Of a stretch of 64,000 bases of DNA, positions 1 to 9,624 are shown piece after piece. Location: assembly GCF_023156245.1 (NCBI RefSeq), contig NZ_JAKZAH010000001.1, positions 1-64,000 on the forward strand, given 5' to 3'. This DNA is from Marinobacter bryozoorum. Its GTDB lineage: Bacteria > Pseudomonadota > Gammaproteobacteria > Pseudomonadales > Oleiphilaceae. A program made the translations under genes and the position numbers. Within the stretch, counting starts at the first letter, position 1, and each line of letters begins with the position of its first letter. Below the pieces are notes generated by a model, which saw only the letters and a program-made list of their open reading frames with translations, did no database searches and was not told where the DNA came from.

Positions 1-998
<998 letters not shown>

Positions 999-1050
999 AT
1001 GACCGCACCACGAGTGTGCCGGCGAAAACCGGAACAGGACCCAGGCTGTA

Positions 1051-1734
1051 ATGATCGAATTCCGTCAGGTTACCAAACGCTATGACAGTGATCATACGGC
1101 CTTGCGCCATGTTTCCTTCGAGCTTGGCCGGGGCGAGCTGGCGTTCCTCACCGGCCATTCCGGAGCCGGTAAGAGCACCCTGCTTAAACTGATCCTGTTG
1201 ATGGAGCGCCCCACCGCCGGTGAGGTACGGGTTGGGGGGCAGCTCCTGAACACCATGCCCCGGCGTCAGATTCCCTATGTCCGGCGTCATATTGGCGCGG
1301 TTTTCCAGAACCACCAGTTGCTGTTCGACCGGACGGTGTTCGACAACGTGGCCATGCCGCTGGAGGTGATGGGTGTCTCTCACGGTGACATTGGTCGTCG
1401 TGTCAGGGCTGCCCTGGACAAGGTGGGCTTGCTCAGCAAGGAGAAGATGAACCCGGTACAGCTCTCCGGCGGTGAGCAGCAGCGGGTGGGCATTGCCAGG
1501 GCGGTGGTCAACAAGCCACCGGTGCTGCTGGCGGATGAGCCCACCGGTAACCTGGATCCGGAGCTCTCGGCGGACATCATGCATCTGTTCGAGCAGTTCA
1601 GTCAGGTCGGTGTCACGGTTCTGATCGCGACCCACGACATCGCCCTGATTGAATCCATGGGGCGGCGTCGGTTGACCCTGTCGCAGGGCGAGCTATTGGC
1701 CGGACAGGCTCGCAGGGCGGGGGCCAGGGCATGA
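1051..1734 (+). CDS. ftsE: Cell division ATP-binding protein FtsE
   Basis: ABC ATPase that pairs with FtsX at the septum and drives activation of periplasmic amidases through EnvC-type partners. The 227-residue product has the usual family length. Visible motifs: Walker [14 protein letters not shown] near residue 36, the Q-loop in [11 protein letters not shown], the ABC signature LSGGEQQR, Walker [13 protein letters not shown] and the H-loop in IATHD. Its 3' end overlaps the ftsX start by four bases (ATGA), indicating translational coupling. Confidence 0.97.
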   Translation: MIEFRQVTKRYDSDHTALRHVSFELGRGELAFLTGHSGAGKSTLLKLILLMERPTAGEVRVGGQLLNTMPRRQIPYVRRHIGAVFQNHQLLFDRTVFDNVAMPLEVMGVSHGDIGRRVRAALDKVGLLSKEKMNPVQLSGGEQQRVGIARAVVNKPPVLLADEPTGNLDPELSADIMHLFEQFSQVGVTVLIATHDIALIESMGRRRLTLSQGELLAGQARRAGARA

Positions 1735-2741
1735 GCCGTACGCCTCGCAAGCCGTCAGAGTCCCGCGCGCGGGGGGCCGGACCAAATCGTTCCTCCCTGT
1801 CCGGGGTGTTGGCCAGTTACCGCTCCCACCACCTGAAGGTGGCCCGGGACAGTGCCCATCGCCTGTTGGCGGCCCCGGTGGCCAGTGCCATGACCTGGGC
1901 GGTGATGGGTATCGCGCTGGCCTTGCCTGTGGGTCTGCTCCTTCTGCTGACGAGCCTTCAGGGGATCAGTGCCGGCTGGGAAAGCGCAGCGCGGGTTACC
2001 GTCTACCTGGGAGGCCAGGTGTCGGATGAAGGTGCCGGCCAGCTCCGCAGTCAGCTCACCGGCCGTGACGATGTGGCAGAGGTGGTGCTGATTCACCGTG
2101 ACCAGGCGTTGGCTGAGTTCCGGGCCAACTCGGGGCTGGATGAAGCGCTGGATTACCTCGACGAAAACCCCTTGCCCCATACCCTGTTGGTGACCCCGGT
2201 GGACAGTGCCCGCAATGCCGCCGGTGTCGACCGGCTGGCCGGGCAGCTGGGGTCCCTCGAAGCGGTAGCCCGGGTGCAGGTCGATCTCGGCTGGTTGCAG
2301 CGGCTTGCCGCCATGACTGACCTGATTGCCCGGGCAGTCTGGGTACTCACCGTATTGCTGGCGGCGGCAGTGATACTGGTGATTGGTAATACCATTCGCC
2401 TGGCCATCGAGAACCGTCGGGACGAGATCCTGGTAGCCAAACTGGTGGGCGGTACCGATGCCTTCGTGCGCCGGCCATTCCTCTATACCGGTGCATGGTA
2501 CGGCCTGGGTGGCGGACTGGTCGCCGTGGCCATACTGCAGCTTGCTATCTGGTGGCTCAATGGCCCGGTGCGCGAACTGGCGGTGCTCTACAACAGCGAG
2601 TTCTCCCTCAGGGGGTTGCCGCTGGACGGCGTGCTGGGATTGCTGCTGGTCGCCGTGGCCCTGGGTTGGGTGGGGGCCTGGCTGGCGGTGCGGCGGCACC
2701 TGGACGCCATCGAGCCGGGCGAGATAGCCGGGGCAGGTTAA
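1731..2741 (+). CDS. ftsX: Cell division protein FtsX
   Basis: Polytopic membrane partner of FtsE. The 336-residue product has a long basic cytoplasmic N-terminus (RTPRKPSESRARG), a first membrane segment around residues 50-78, a periplasmic domain (residues ~85-195, with VTVYLGGQVSDEGA) that in this family contacts the amidase activator, and three further hydrophobic segments near residues 200-225, 258-276 and 303-322. The ATG lies inside the end of ftsE, so the two are co-translated. The layout matches FtsX exactly. Confidence 0.95.
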   Translation: MSRTPRKPSESRARGAGPNRSSLSGVLASYRSHHLKVARDSAHRLLAAPVASAMTWAVMGIALALPVGLLLLLTSLQGISAGWESAARVTVYLGGQVSDEGAGQLRSQLTGRDDVAEVVLIHRDQALAEFRANSGLDEALDYLDENPLPHTLLVTPVDSARNAAGVDRLAGQLGSLEAVARVQVDLGWLQRLAAMTDLIARAVWVLTVLLAAAVILVIGNTIRLAIENRRDEILVAKLVGGTDAFVRRPFLYTGAWYGLGGGLVAVAILQLAIWWLNGPVRELAVLYNSEFSLRGLPLDGVLGLLLVAVALGWVGAWLAVRRHLDAIEPGEIAGAG

Positions 2742-3113
2742 AACGGACTTGTTACCGGTTGTTCATACGGCGCGGGCCGCGCTGTGTTAGGCTGGGAAAA
2801 TCTGAGACCTGTTGGCACCCGTGGGGTGAATGCCGGCCAGGTTCAATCCGCTGTAGGGGAAAGACCGTATGGCTAGTTTCGGGGAATAGATCCTATTTTA
2901 GGTGCACGTTATCGATGTTACCCGGACATGGCCGTAAGTATGGGTCGCCGTCAGTGTTCGACGGGTAGGAGGCGACCAGGGTCAACACACAATGGTTTGA
3001 GTGCAGCTCTCTGATTTTACTTTAAAAAGCACTCTGGCCGGGAACTAATTTGCCACTTGGCTGTCACAGATATAGTTGTTATATTTGTGGGTTGCCGAGT
3101 ACGGAGGAAACGA
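2742..3113. other. Intergenic region upstream of rpoH
   Basis: About 370 bases without a credible gene; the open frames here lack coding character. The stretch is AT-richer towards rpoH. The likely content is the rpoH promoter region: a sigma70-like pair is visible at its 3' end (separate entry). I see no clean terminator for ftsX. Confidence 0.5.
3057..3085 (+). promoter_or_regulatory. Candidate sigma70 promoter for rpoH
   Basis: TTGGCT at 3057-3062 and TATATT at 3080-3085 are separated by 17 bases, placing a start point near 3092 and a leader of about 22 bases before the ATG. rpoH genes commonly have several promoters, so others may lie upstream. Confidence 0.4.
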
Positions 3114-3974
3114 ATGGGTACAGGTTTACAGTTAGCGGATCGTCTCGTCCCGGGTGCCAACCTGGAAGCCTACATCCAGGCTGCCAGTCGCATACCGGTA
3201 CTCACCGCGGACGAAGAACGTAAGCTTGCCGAACGCCTCCACTATGAAGGAGACGTTGATGCGGCGCGTACGCTGGTGCTTTCACACCTGCGTTTTGTCA
3301 TCCACATTGCCCGCAGCTATTCAGGCTACGGCCTGGCGCAGGCAGACCTGATCCAGGAAGGCAACGTCGGACTGATGAAGGCCGTCAAGCGCTTCAACCC
3401 CGAGTACGGGGTGCGCCTGGTGTCCTTTGCGGTACACTGGATCAAGGCGGAGATTCACGAATTTATCCTGCGCAACTGGCGCATCGTGAAGGTGGCAACC
3501 ACCAAGGCCCAGCGCAAACTTTTCTTTAACCTGCGCAGCCAGAAAAAACGTCTGGCCTGGCTGAACCAGGAAGAGCTGAACGCCGTTGCCCATGACCTGG
3601 GTGTTGAACCCCGTGTGGTCCGTGAGATGGAAGGCCGCCTGGCCTCCCAGGATACCGCCTTCGATGGTCCCCAGGACGATGACGACGACAACGCTTACCA
3701 GGCGCCGGCCTACTACCTGGAAGACCGTCGCAGTGATCCAGCGGTTCAGCTTGAGCAGTCCGACTGGACCGAGGATTCCAACGGTCGCCTGATGGAGGCG
3801 CTGCAGAGCCTGGACGAACGCAGCCAGGATATCCTGCGGGAGCGCTGGCTGACCGACAGCAAGTCCACGCTGCACGAGCTTGCGGATAAATACGGTGTTT
3901 CCGCCGAGCGTATCCGCCAGCTGGAAAAGAACGCGATGAAGAAGATCCGGGTGCAAATGGCCGAGGCGGCCTGA
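3114..3974 (+). CDS. rpoH: RNA polymerase sigma factor RpoH (sigma-32)
   Basis: Heat-shock sigma factor. The ATG at 3114 is chosen over an upstream in-frame TTG at 3057 because it has a GGAGG ribosome site at 3103-3107 and gives 286 residues, the normal family size, starting [13 protein letters not shown]. Region 2 is clear ([32 protein letters not shown]), followed by the RpoH box with QRKLFFNLR that separates it from RpoD/RpoS, and region 4 ([19 protein letters not shown]). A short run of aspartates near residue 180 is a species-specific spacer. ftsYEX-rpoH is the usual gammaproteobacterial neighbourhood. A strong intrinsic terminator follows. Confidence 0.97.
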   Translation: MGTGLQLADRLVPGANLEAYIQAASRIPVLTADEERKLAERLHYEGDVDAARTLVLSHLRFVIHIARSYSGYGLAQADLIQEGNVGLMKAVKRFNPEYGVRLVSFAVHWIKAEIHEFILRNWRIVKVATTKAQRKLFFNLRSQKKRLAWLNQEELNAVAHDLGVEPRVVREMEGRLASQDTAFDGPQDDDDDNAYQAPAYYLEDRRSDPAVQLEQSDWTEDSNGRLMEALQSLDERSQDILRERWLTDSKSTLHELADKYGVSAERIRQLEKNAMKKIRVQMAEAA

Positions 3975-3995
3975 TCGTCCACGGATCGTGACCTG

Positions 3996-4030
3996 AAAAC
4001 GCCACCGGCCTGCCTGCTGGTGGCGTTTTT
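3996..4030 (+). terminator. Intrinsic terminator after rpoH
   Basis: A 14-bp stem with one mismatch (arms AAAACGCCACCGGC and GCTGGTGGCGTTTT), a short loop and a T run, directly downstream of the rpoH stop. Confidence 0.85.
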
Positions 4031-4051
4031 GTTTGCAGGGAGAAAATTCCG

Positions 4052-4963
4052 ATGGCATCCCCCCATATTGCCTTCCTGGGTATTGGCCTGATGGGTGCAC
4101 CCATGGTGCATAACCTGCTGGCCGCCGGCTTTCCCTTGACCCTGTGGAACCGCACCGCAAGCAAGTGCGAACCGTTTGCAACCCGTGCGACCATAGCCGC
4201 CACCGCGTCCGAAGCCGTTGCCGGGGCAGACGTGGTGATCACCATGCTGGAGAACGGTGATGTCGTGGAATCGGTGCTGGTGGAACAGGGCGCCATGACG
4301 GCCCTGAAGGCAGGCGCAGTACTGGTGGACATGAGCTCGGTCCAGCCCTCCCTGGCGCGGCGCCATGCCGCGCTGGCGGCTGAACAGGGTGCCGGCTACC
4401 TGGATGCCCCGGTTTCCGGTGGTACCCGCGGCGCCGAGGCTGGCAGCCTGAGCATCATGGCCGGGGGTGACAGTGAAACCCTGGAGCAGGCAAGGCCGGT
4501 TCTCGAAGCCCTGGGCAAAGTGACCCACATCGGGCCGGTGGGTGCCGGCCAGCTGGCCAAGCTGGCGAACCAGGCCATTGTCGGGGTGACCATTGGTGCG
4601 GTGTCAGAGGCCTTGCTGCTGGCAGCCAGGGGCGGCGCCGATCCGGCAGCCGTGCGGGAGGCCCTGATGGGTGGGTTTGCCGGCAGCAAGATCCTGGAGC
4701 AGCATGGCCAGCGAATGATCGACCGGGACTTTGCTCCCGGGGCTCCCGCGCGGATTCAGCTCAAGGACCTGCGCATGATCCTGGATGAAGCCCGCTCGGA
4801 AGGGTTGACCCTGCCCCTGGCCCAACAGGCCCACAATGGCTACCTGTCCCTGGTGGCCAATGGCCATGCGGATGTGGACCACAGTGGTTTGCTGCTGGAA
4901 CTGGAACACGTCAATGGCGCTCGCATGGGTGGTTTCGCTCCTGGTGTGAAAGGGGAGGGCTGA
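4052..4963 (+). CDS. glxR: 2-hydroxy-3-oxopropionate (tartronate semialdehyde) reductase family protein
   Basis: NAD(P)-dependent beta-hydroxyacid dehydrogenase predicted to reduce tartronate semialdehyde to D-glycerate. The 303-residue product has the N-terminal Rossmann motif GIGLMGAPMVHNL, the substrate-binding signature YLDAPVSGGTRGAEAG near residue 115, and the catalytic-lysine segment GAGQLAKLANQ near residue 170. The whole family (3-hydroxyisobutyrate dehydrogenase, GarR, GlxR) shares these motifs; the GlxR call rests mainly on the hydroxypyruvate isomerase gene two bases downstream. Glyoxylate carboligase, the usual third partner, is not in this stretch. Confidence 0.8.
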   Translation: MASPHIAFLGIGLMGAPMVHNLLAAGFPLTLWNRTASKCEPFATRATIAATASEAVAGADVVITMLENGDVVESVLVEQGAMTALKAGAVLVDMSSVQPSLARRHAALAAEQGAGYLDAPVSGGTRGAEAGSLSIMAGGDSETLEQARPVLEALGKVTHIGPVGAGQLAKLANQAIVGVTIGAVSEALLLAARGGADPAAVREALMGGFAGSKILEQHGQRMIDRDFAPGAPARIQLKDLRMILDEARSEGLTLPLAQQAHNGYLSLVANGHADVDHSGLLLELEHVNGARMGGFAPGVKGEG

Positions 4964-4965
4964 CC

Positions 4966-5757
4966 ATGCCTCGTTTCGCCGCCAACCTGACGTTGCTGTT
5001 CAATGAAGTCCCCTTCGAAGACCGGTTTGCCGCCGCCCGGGCTGCCGGCTTCACCGGGGTGGAGTACCTGTTCCCCTATGCGTGGCCCGAAACCCTGCTG
5101 GCCGGTAAGCTGCGGGAAAACGGCCTCACCCAGGTGCTGTTCAACCTGCCCCCCGGTGACTGGGATGCGGGTGAGCGGGGCATCGCCGGACTGCCGGGGC
5201 GGGAAGAGGAATTCCGCCAGGGTGTAGACCAGGCTATCCGCTACGCCCGGGCCCTGGATTGCAAACAGCTCAATTGCCTTGCCGGCCTCGCACCCGCCGG
5301 TGCCGATCCTGAACAGCTCTGGTCCACCCTGCGGGAAAATGTCGGCTGGGCGGCAGAGCGGCTGGCGCAAGAGGGTATTACCCTTTGCCTGGAGGCGATC
5401 AACTCCCGGGTAGATATGCCGGGCTTCCTGCTGGACACCTCTGACAAGGTGTTGCGGCTGATGGACGAAGCAGGGGCAGACAACGTACGGCTGCAGTACG
5501 ATCTCTACCATATGCAGATTATGGAGGGTGACCTGATCCGGTCCCTGCAGCGACTGATGCCACGCATCGGCCATATCCAGTTTGCAGACAATCCGGGTCG
5601 CCATGAGCCAGGCACCGGTGAGATTAACTTCCGCTCCATCTTTCAGGCCCTGGACGATGCCGGCTACACTGGCTGGGTAAGCGCGGAATATCGGCCAAAA
5701 GGGCGTACCGAAGGGGGGCTGGGCTGGCTGCAAGCGGCTTCCGGGACCATAGTGTGA
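4966..5757 (+). CDS. hyi: Hydroxypyruvate isomerase family protein
   Basis: TIM-barrel isomerase of the xylose-isomerase-like family, predicted to interconvert hydroxypyruvate and tartronate semialdehyde. The 263-residue length is normal for Hyi. Typical segments are FAAARAAGFTGVEYLFPY near the N-terminus, LCLEAINSRVDMPGFLL with a metal-binding Glu, LQYDLYHMQIMEGDL, HIQFADNPGRHEPGTGEIN and a C-terminal VSAEYRPKG. It starts two bases after the reductase gene, so the two form an operon that links glyoxylate-derived C3 intermediates to glycerate. Confidence 0.85.
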   Translation: MPRFAANLTLLFNEVPFEDRFAAARAAGFTGVEYLFPYAWPETLLAGKLRENGLTQVLFNLPPGDWDAGERGIAGLPGREEEFRQGVDQAIRYARALDCKQLNCLAGLAPAGADPEQLWSTLRENVGWAAERLAQEGITLCLEAINSRVDMPGFLLDTSDKVLRLMDEAGADNVRLQYDLYHMQIMEGDLIRSLQRLMPRIGHIQFADNPGRHEPGTGEINFRSIFQALDDAGYTGWVSAEYRPKGRTEGGLGWLQAASGTIV

Positions 5758-5952
5758 CCGTCGTCATTGGCGACACCCTCTTACAGGATCGTAACTGGCA
5801 GCCAATCATGACAGCCCTTACTCTGGGCAAACATTAACAAGGGGAGCCCGGGCCTGGCGCCTGTTTGACCGGCCCGCAGCGGGGTACCACCCCCGAGATC
5901 CAGGCCTCTTCTTGCGGTACAGTGGTTACTCAGTCAGGCGGGAGGAAGACCG

Positions 5953-6633
5953 GTGAAAGCACTGGTAATCGAAGACGATCAGGACGTAGCAAGCTACCTG
6001 GTAAAAGGGCTCAAGGAGTCCGATTTCGTGGTGGATCACGCAGCTGACGGCAAGGAAGGGATGATGATGGCCGCCAGCGAAGACTACGACATCATGATTG
6101 TGGACCGGATGTTACCGGGTATGGACGGCCTGTCCATCATCAAGACGGTACGGGCTACCGGCAACCAGGTCCCGGTGCTTATCCTCAGCGCCCTGGGGGA
6201 CGTGGACGACCGGGTTGAAGGCCTTCGTGGCGGCGGCGATGATTACCTGACCAAGCCCTTCTCGTTTACCGAGTTGCTGGCCCGCATCGAGTCGCTGGTT
6301 CGTCGCAACCGCCAGTCGGCCGAAACGGAAACCGTACTGAAAGTCGCCGACCTGGAGATGGACCTGCTGGCCCGCACCGTCAAGCGCGCCGGACAGAACA
6401 TCGACGTCCAGCCCCGGGAGTTCCGGCTACTGGAGTACCTGATGCGCAACGCCGGCCAGGTCGTCACCCGTACCATGTTGCTGGAGAAAGTGTGGGACTA
6501 CCATTTCGATCCCCAGACCAACGTGATCGACGTGCACATCAGCCGTCTACGGGCCAAGATCGACAAGGAGTTTGATACCCCTCTGCTCCAGACAGTCCGG
6601 GGTGCGGGATACATGCTGCGTGAAACTGCTTAG
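5953..6633 (+). CDS. OmpR-family response regulator
   Basis: DNA-binding response regulator of 226 residues. The receiver domain (1-120) has the acidic pair in IEDD, phospho-acceptor Asp51 in IVDRMLPGMDG and the conserved Lys in YLTKPFS. The winged-helix domain (130-224) has REFRLLEYLMRNAGQVVTR and the recognition region DPQTNVIDVHISRLRAKID, ending RGAGYML. Translation begins at a GTG after a GGAGG site. The 3' end overlaps the histidine kinase gene by 14 bases, so the two are translated together. The inducing signal cannot be read from sequence. Confidence 0.93.
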   Translation: MKALVIEDDQDVASYLVKGLKESDFVVDHAADGKEGMMMAASEDYDIMIVDRMLPGMDGLSIIKTVRATGNQVPVLILSALGDVDDRVEGLRGGGDDYLTKPFSFTELLARIESLVRRNRQSAETETVLKVADLEMDLLARTVKRAGQNIDVQPREFRLLEYLMRNAGQVVTRTMLLEKVWDYHFDPQTNVIDVHISRLRAKIDKEFDTPLLQTVRGAGYMLRETA

Positions 6634-8074
6634 TCAGCTAAGAACCTCTACATTCCAGCTGGCCCTGCTTTACATGGTGGTGTTTGCCACCTCGGTGTTC
6701 CTGTTGCTGGCGTTCATTTACTGGCGAACGGCCGGCTTCATGACCGCCCAGACCGATGAAACCATCGAGGCGGAAATTGCAGGGCTGGCGGAGCAATACC
6801 GGGGTCGGGGCGTAAATGGCCTGATCACGATCATCCGTGAGCGGGTGGCCCGCGACCCCAATGCCAAATCCCTCTACCTGCTCACCACCGACGAATACCT
6901 CAAACTGGCCGGTAACCTGAACGGCTGGCCGGTGGAATCCCAGTCCCAGGGCAGCTGGATCAATTTCACGCTGGATGAGAGCCTCGGCTGGACCGGTCCG
7001 CCACGCCAGGCAAGGGCCCGCATCTTCGAGGTGCAGGGCGGCCTGCGGCTGCTGGTGGGGCGCGACGTGGACGACCTCAATACCCTCAAGGCCCTTATCG
7101 AAACGGCCATCAACTGGGGTATGGGTATTACCCTGGCGCTGGCGTTGCTCGGCGGCTTCATGATGAGCCGCAGTACCACCCGGCGCATCGAGGTGATCAA
7201 CAACACCTCCCGCAAGATCATGAATGGTCACCTGTCCCAGCGCATCCCCACCCGGGGCACCCAGGATGACTTCGACCAGCTGGCGGAAAACCTCAACCAG
7301 ATGCTGGACCGGATCGTGTACCTGATGGAGGGTATACGGCATGTGTCTGACAGTATTGCCCACGACCTGCGCACCCCCCTGACCCGCCTCCGTAACCAGC
7401 TGGAAACCACCCTTATGATGGTGGACAACGACGAAGCCCGGGACCAGGCCGCGAAGGCGGTGGCCGAGGCGGACCAGTTGCTGGCCACCTTCAACGCGCT
7501 GTTACGGATTGCCCGGCTGGAAACCCGGGGCAATACCACCGCCGACCTGCGGCCGGTATCCCTCGGTTCGCTGGTGCAGGACGCCTGTGAGCTCTACGAG
7601 GCGCTCTCGGAGGACAAGTTCCAGACCTTTACCCAGGACATCGACGACGAGGTGACGGTGGAGGGCGACCGGGACCTGCTGTTCCAGATGGTCAGCAACC
7701 TGATCGACAATGCGATCAAGTACACCCCGGAGGAAGGGGAGATCGTGGTGAAGGTCCTGAAGGAGAACGACTCGGCGATCTTCGAGGTGGCCGACAGTGG
7801 TATCGGTGTTCCCGATGACGAGAAGGACCAGATTTTCCAGCGCTTCTACCGGGTGGGCAAGAGCCGGTCACTGCCCGGGAACGGCCTTGGTCTCAGTCTG
7901 GTCAGTGCGGTGACCGAGATACACCAGGGCACCATCGGTGTGTTCGATCACCATCGCGGGGCTGAGTTCCCGGGCTTGCGGGTGCGGGTTACGGTGCCCC
8001 AATACACTCCCCGGAAGCGTCGCGTCAAATCTGTGGCCGCCAATTCAGGGCAGCCAGAAGATCACTCTGCCTGA
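6620..8074 (+). CDS. Membrane sensor histidine kinase
   Basis: Cognate kinase of the preceding regulator. The GTG at 6620 is preferred over an in-frame ATG at 6572, which would lie deeper inside the regulator gene and add a non-family leader; the product is then 484 residues. Order: membrane segment ~12-34, periplasmic sensor ~38-160, membrane segment ~165-185, HAMP (RRIEVINNTSRKIMNG), HisKA with His248 in SIAHDLRTPLTRLR, and HATPase with LIDNAIKYTP, ADSGIGVP and GNGLGLSLV. All catalytic motifs are present. The stop overlaps the convergent gene at 8062-8361 by a few codons. Confidence 0.92.
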   Translation: MKLLSQLRTSTFQLALLYMVVFATSVFLLLAFIYWRTAGFMTAQTDETIEAEIAGLAEQYRGRGVNGLITIIRERVARDPNAKSLYLLTTDEYLKLAGNLNGWPVESQSQGSWINFTLDESLGWTGPPRQARARIFEVQGGLRLLVGRDVDDLNTLKALIETAINWGMGITLALALLGGFMMSRSTTRRIEVINNTSRKIMNGHLSQRIPTRGTQDDFDQLAENLNQMLDRIVYLMEGIRHVSDSIAHDLRTPLTRLRNQLETTLMMVDNDEARDQAAKAVAEADQLLATFNALLRIARLETRGNTTADLRPVSLGSLVQDACELYEALSEDKFQTFTQDIDDEVTVEGDRDLLFQMVSNLIDNAIKYTPEEGEIVVKVLKENDSAIFEVADSGIGVPDDEKDQIFQRFYRVGKSRSLPGNGLGLSLVSAVTEIHQGTIGVFDHHRGAEFPGLRVRVTVPQYTPRKRRVKSVAANSGQPEDHSA

Positions 8075-8361
8075 GACTTGTCATCACTACGACGAAACCG
8101 GTTAATACGCTCGGCGACAGGCCTTAACACCGGTGAGCCGTCCCGCTCCAGGCTATCCAGTAACCCACCTGCCTGGCGGCGATAGCGCTCCAGCCGGGTT
8201 TGCAGGCTCTCCCACTCTCCTTCCAGGTGATGTTGTTCAGCCATCAGAAAGGCGGCGATGTTATGGCGGTTGACCTTGTCGGTGATGCCAAGGCGATCGA
8301 GCTGGTGACCGACGGTGTCGACGCCTTTCAGGGCCGCCTGTGTGAGCTTCTCTGTATTCAT
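8062..8361 (-). CDS. Small conserved-looking hypothetical protein
   Basis: A 99-residue, strongly charged and mostly helical-looking protein starting MNTEKLTQAALKG, with a GAGGAAG ribosome site just upstream. I do not recognise the family. It has no signal peptide or membrane segment; the middle (HHLEGEWESLQTRLERYRR) is likely a helical, possibly coiled-coil region. Its end is convergent with and slightly overlaps the histidine kinase gene. Function unknown; a real gene is supported by the ribosome site and normal codon use. Confidence 0.6.
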   Translation of the reverse strand: MNTEKLTQAALKGVDTVGHQLDRLGITDKVNRHNIAAFLMAEQHHLEGEWESLQTRLERYRRQAGGLLDSLERDGSPVLRPVAERINRFRRSDDKSQAE

Positions 8362-8529
8362 AACGTTGCTTCCTCAACGGCGAGGTAACTGTCCACGAGT
8401 ACTCTCATCATGGGGCCGGGACGGCGACTATACAAGCAGCCAGCGTCGACGACAGGCACTCGTTTGTGGCCTTGGTTGCGCCTGAAATAAATGTCATTAC
8501 GCGGCCATTTCCGGTTAACAGCCCTTGTG

Positions 8530-8629
8530 GATAATAGTCAGGGCAGTCATGAAGCAGGCAACGAAGGTTCCGCCTGCTTCTCCCTCCAGCACAGCGCTAG
8601 CCTTGACCCCGCCTTTGCGGGGTTTTTTT
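8530..8629 (+). ncRNA. Candidate small RNA with its own terminator
   Basis: Between two minus-strand genes the plus strand carries a -10-like GATAAT (8530-8535), a hairpin with a perfect 9-bp stem (GAAGCAGGC at 8551-8559, GCCTGCTTC at 8572-8580) and a textbook intrinsic terminator (CCCCGC, loop, GCGGGG, then seven T). No plus-strand protein gene ends nearby: the kinase stops over 500 bases upstream. A transcript of roughly 85-90 nt starting near 8542 would fit. The -35 region is poor and I do not recognise a known RNA family, so this is inference from structure. Confidence 0.4.
8607..8629 (+). terminator. Intrinsic terminator, plus-strand orientation
   Basis: 6-bp GC stem (CCCCGC / GCGGGG) with a CTTT loop followed by seven T. 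The T run is on the plus strand, so it cannot serve greB, which runs the other way. Confidence 0.8.
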
Positions 8630-8661
8630 CGGGTGCAGGAAAGTGGCGGCGGGCTGGTTGC

Positions 8662-9141
8662 TCAGCCGGGCTTTTCGTACTGGATCTCGGTGACGTACCA
8701 GGTAGCCGGCCCTTCCGGTGTCTGTACCAGGGCTTCGTCATCCACCTGTTTTTTCAGCAGCGCCCTGGCCATAGGGGAGTCAATGGAGATGAAACGCTTG
8801 TCCAGATCCAGTTCGTCGTAGCCGACAATACGAAAACGGCGGACCTGGCCTTCCTCGTTCTCGACTTCCACCCAGGCCCCGAAAAACACGCGCCCCTCCT
8901 GTTCCGGAGCGTAGTCCACCACCTGGAGTTCCCGTGATCGCCGCTCCAGGTAGCGGAAGCGGCGGTCAATTTCACGCAATCGCTTCTTGTTGTACTGGTA
9001 GTCAGCGTTCTCGGAGCGATCGCCAAGGCTGGCGGCCCAGGTTACCTTGCGGGTCACCTCGGGGCGCTCCACACGCCACAGGTGTTCCATCTCCGCTTTC
9101 AGCGCCTCGAATCCGGCGCGGGTGATCAGACGGGCGCGCAT
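8662..9141 (-). CDS. greB: Transcription elongation factor GreB
   Basis: Cleavage factor that rescues backtracked RNA polymerase. The 159-residue product has the N-terminal coiled-coil hairpin with the acidic tip (AASLGDRSENADYQYNKKRLREID) and the C-terminal FKBP-like domain (DYAPEQEGRVFFGAWVEVE, FISIDSPMARALLKK). The pattern LITRAGFEALKAEMEHLW and NADYQYNKKRLREID favour GreB over GreA. The ATG lies six bases after the stop of the upstream small gene and has no clear ribosome site of its own, suggesting translational coupling. Confidence 0.93.
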   Translation of the reverse strand: MRARLITRAGFEALKAEMEHLWRVERPEVTRKVTWAASLGDRSENADYQYNKKRLREIDRRFRYLERRSRELQVVDYAPEQEGRVFFGAWVEVENEEGQVRRFRIVGYDELDLDKRFISIDSPMARALLKKQVDDEALVQTPEGPATWYVTEIQYEKPG

Positions 9142-9147
9142 GGGAGA

Positions 9148-9456
9148 TCAGGCAGTTTCAGCCACCGCTTCGTGTTTGTGAAGTACGTCGGCATAGAAAA
9201 AAAACAGTGCCTGCCGGGCCTGGTTGAGCCGGGCACGGGAGACCTGTATGCGATCCTGGAGATAGAGCAGGAAGAGCTGCTGGTCGGCACTTTCCAGGGC
9301 CTCCGGGGTCTTCGGCTGGTGGAAAAGGACGAACCGGGCAATCCAGTGAAGATAGGTCTGCTGGGTGCGCTGGTTCAGTTGCTGGTGGCGAATGGCGTCC
9401 TGCACTCGCTGAAACAGGCCGGGTTCGCTCTGTTCAAGCGCTTCGGTCAGATGCAT
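9148..9456 (-). CDS. Stand-alone phage-integrase N-terminal (SAM-like) domain protein
   Basis: A 102-residue protein that resembles only the N-terminal core-binding domain of tyrosine recombinases, closest in style to integron integrases: LNQRTQQTYLHWIARFVLFH followed by a four-helix pattern ending ARQALFFFYADVLH. The catalytic domain (Arg...His-x-x-Arg...Tyr) is absent and the gene ends in a proper stop six bases before greB. An AGGAAT ribosome site precedes the ATG. It may be a domesticated DNA-binding domain or an integrase remnant; the coupling to greB and intact frame favour a maintained gene. Confidence 0.75.
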   Translation of the reverse strand: MHLTEALEQSEPGLFQRVQDAIRHQQLNQRTQQTYLHWIARFVLFHQPKTPEALESADQQLFLLYLQDRIQVSRARLNQARQALFFFYADVLHKHEAVAETA

Positions 9457-9624
9457 GGTAATTCCTGCTGATGGTTCGCGGGCCGCTTACCGGCCCTGTT
9501 GTTCTTATAGTGGCGGCATCATATGACAAACGCTTTAATACCGCAAAAACCATCATTGGGAAATCGGGGTCGCTGAGGTTACGGCTTGTTCAGGCCTCCC
9601 CTCGGCATGAATCCGGGGCACCTT

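Noticed and set aside
2495..2968. 157-codon frame running from ftsX into the rpoH upstream region
   Set aside because: Mostly out-of-frame ftsX, then non-coding-looking sequence, with no ribosome site.
8607..8629. Terminator assigned to greB
   Set aside because: The T run is on the plus strand, so it cannot terminate a minus-strand transcript.
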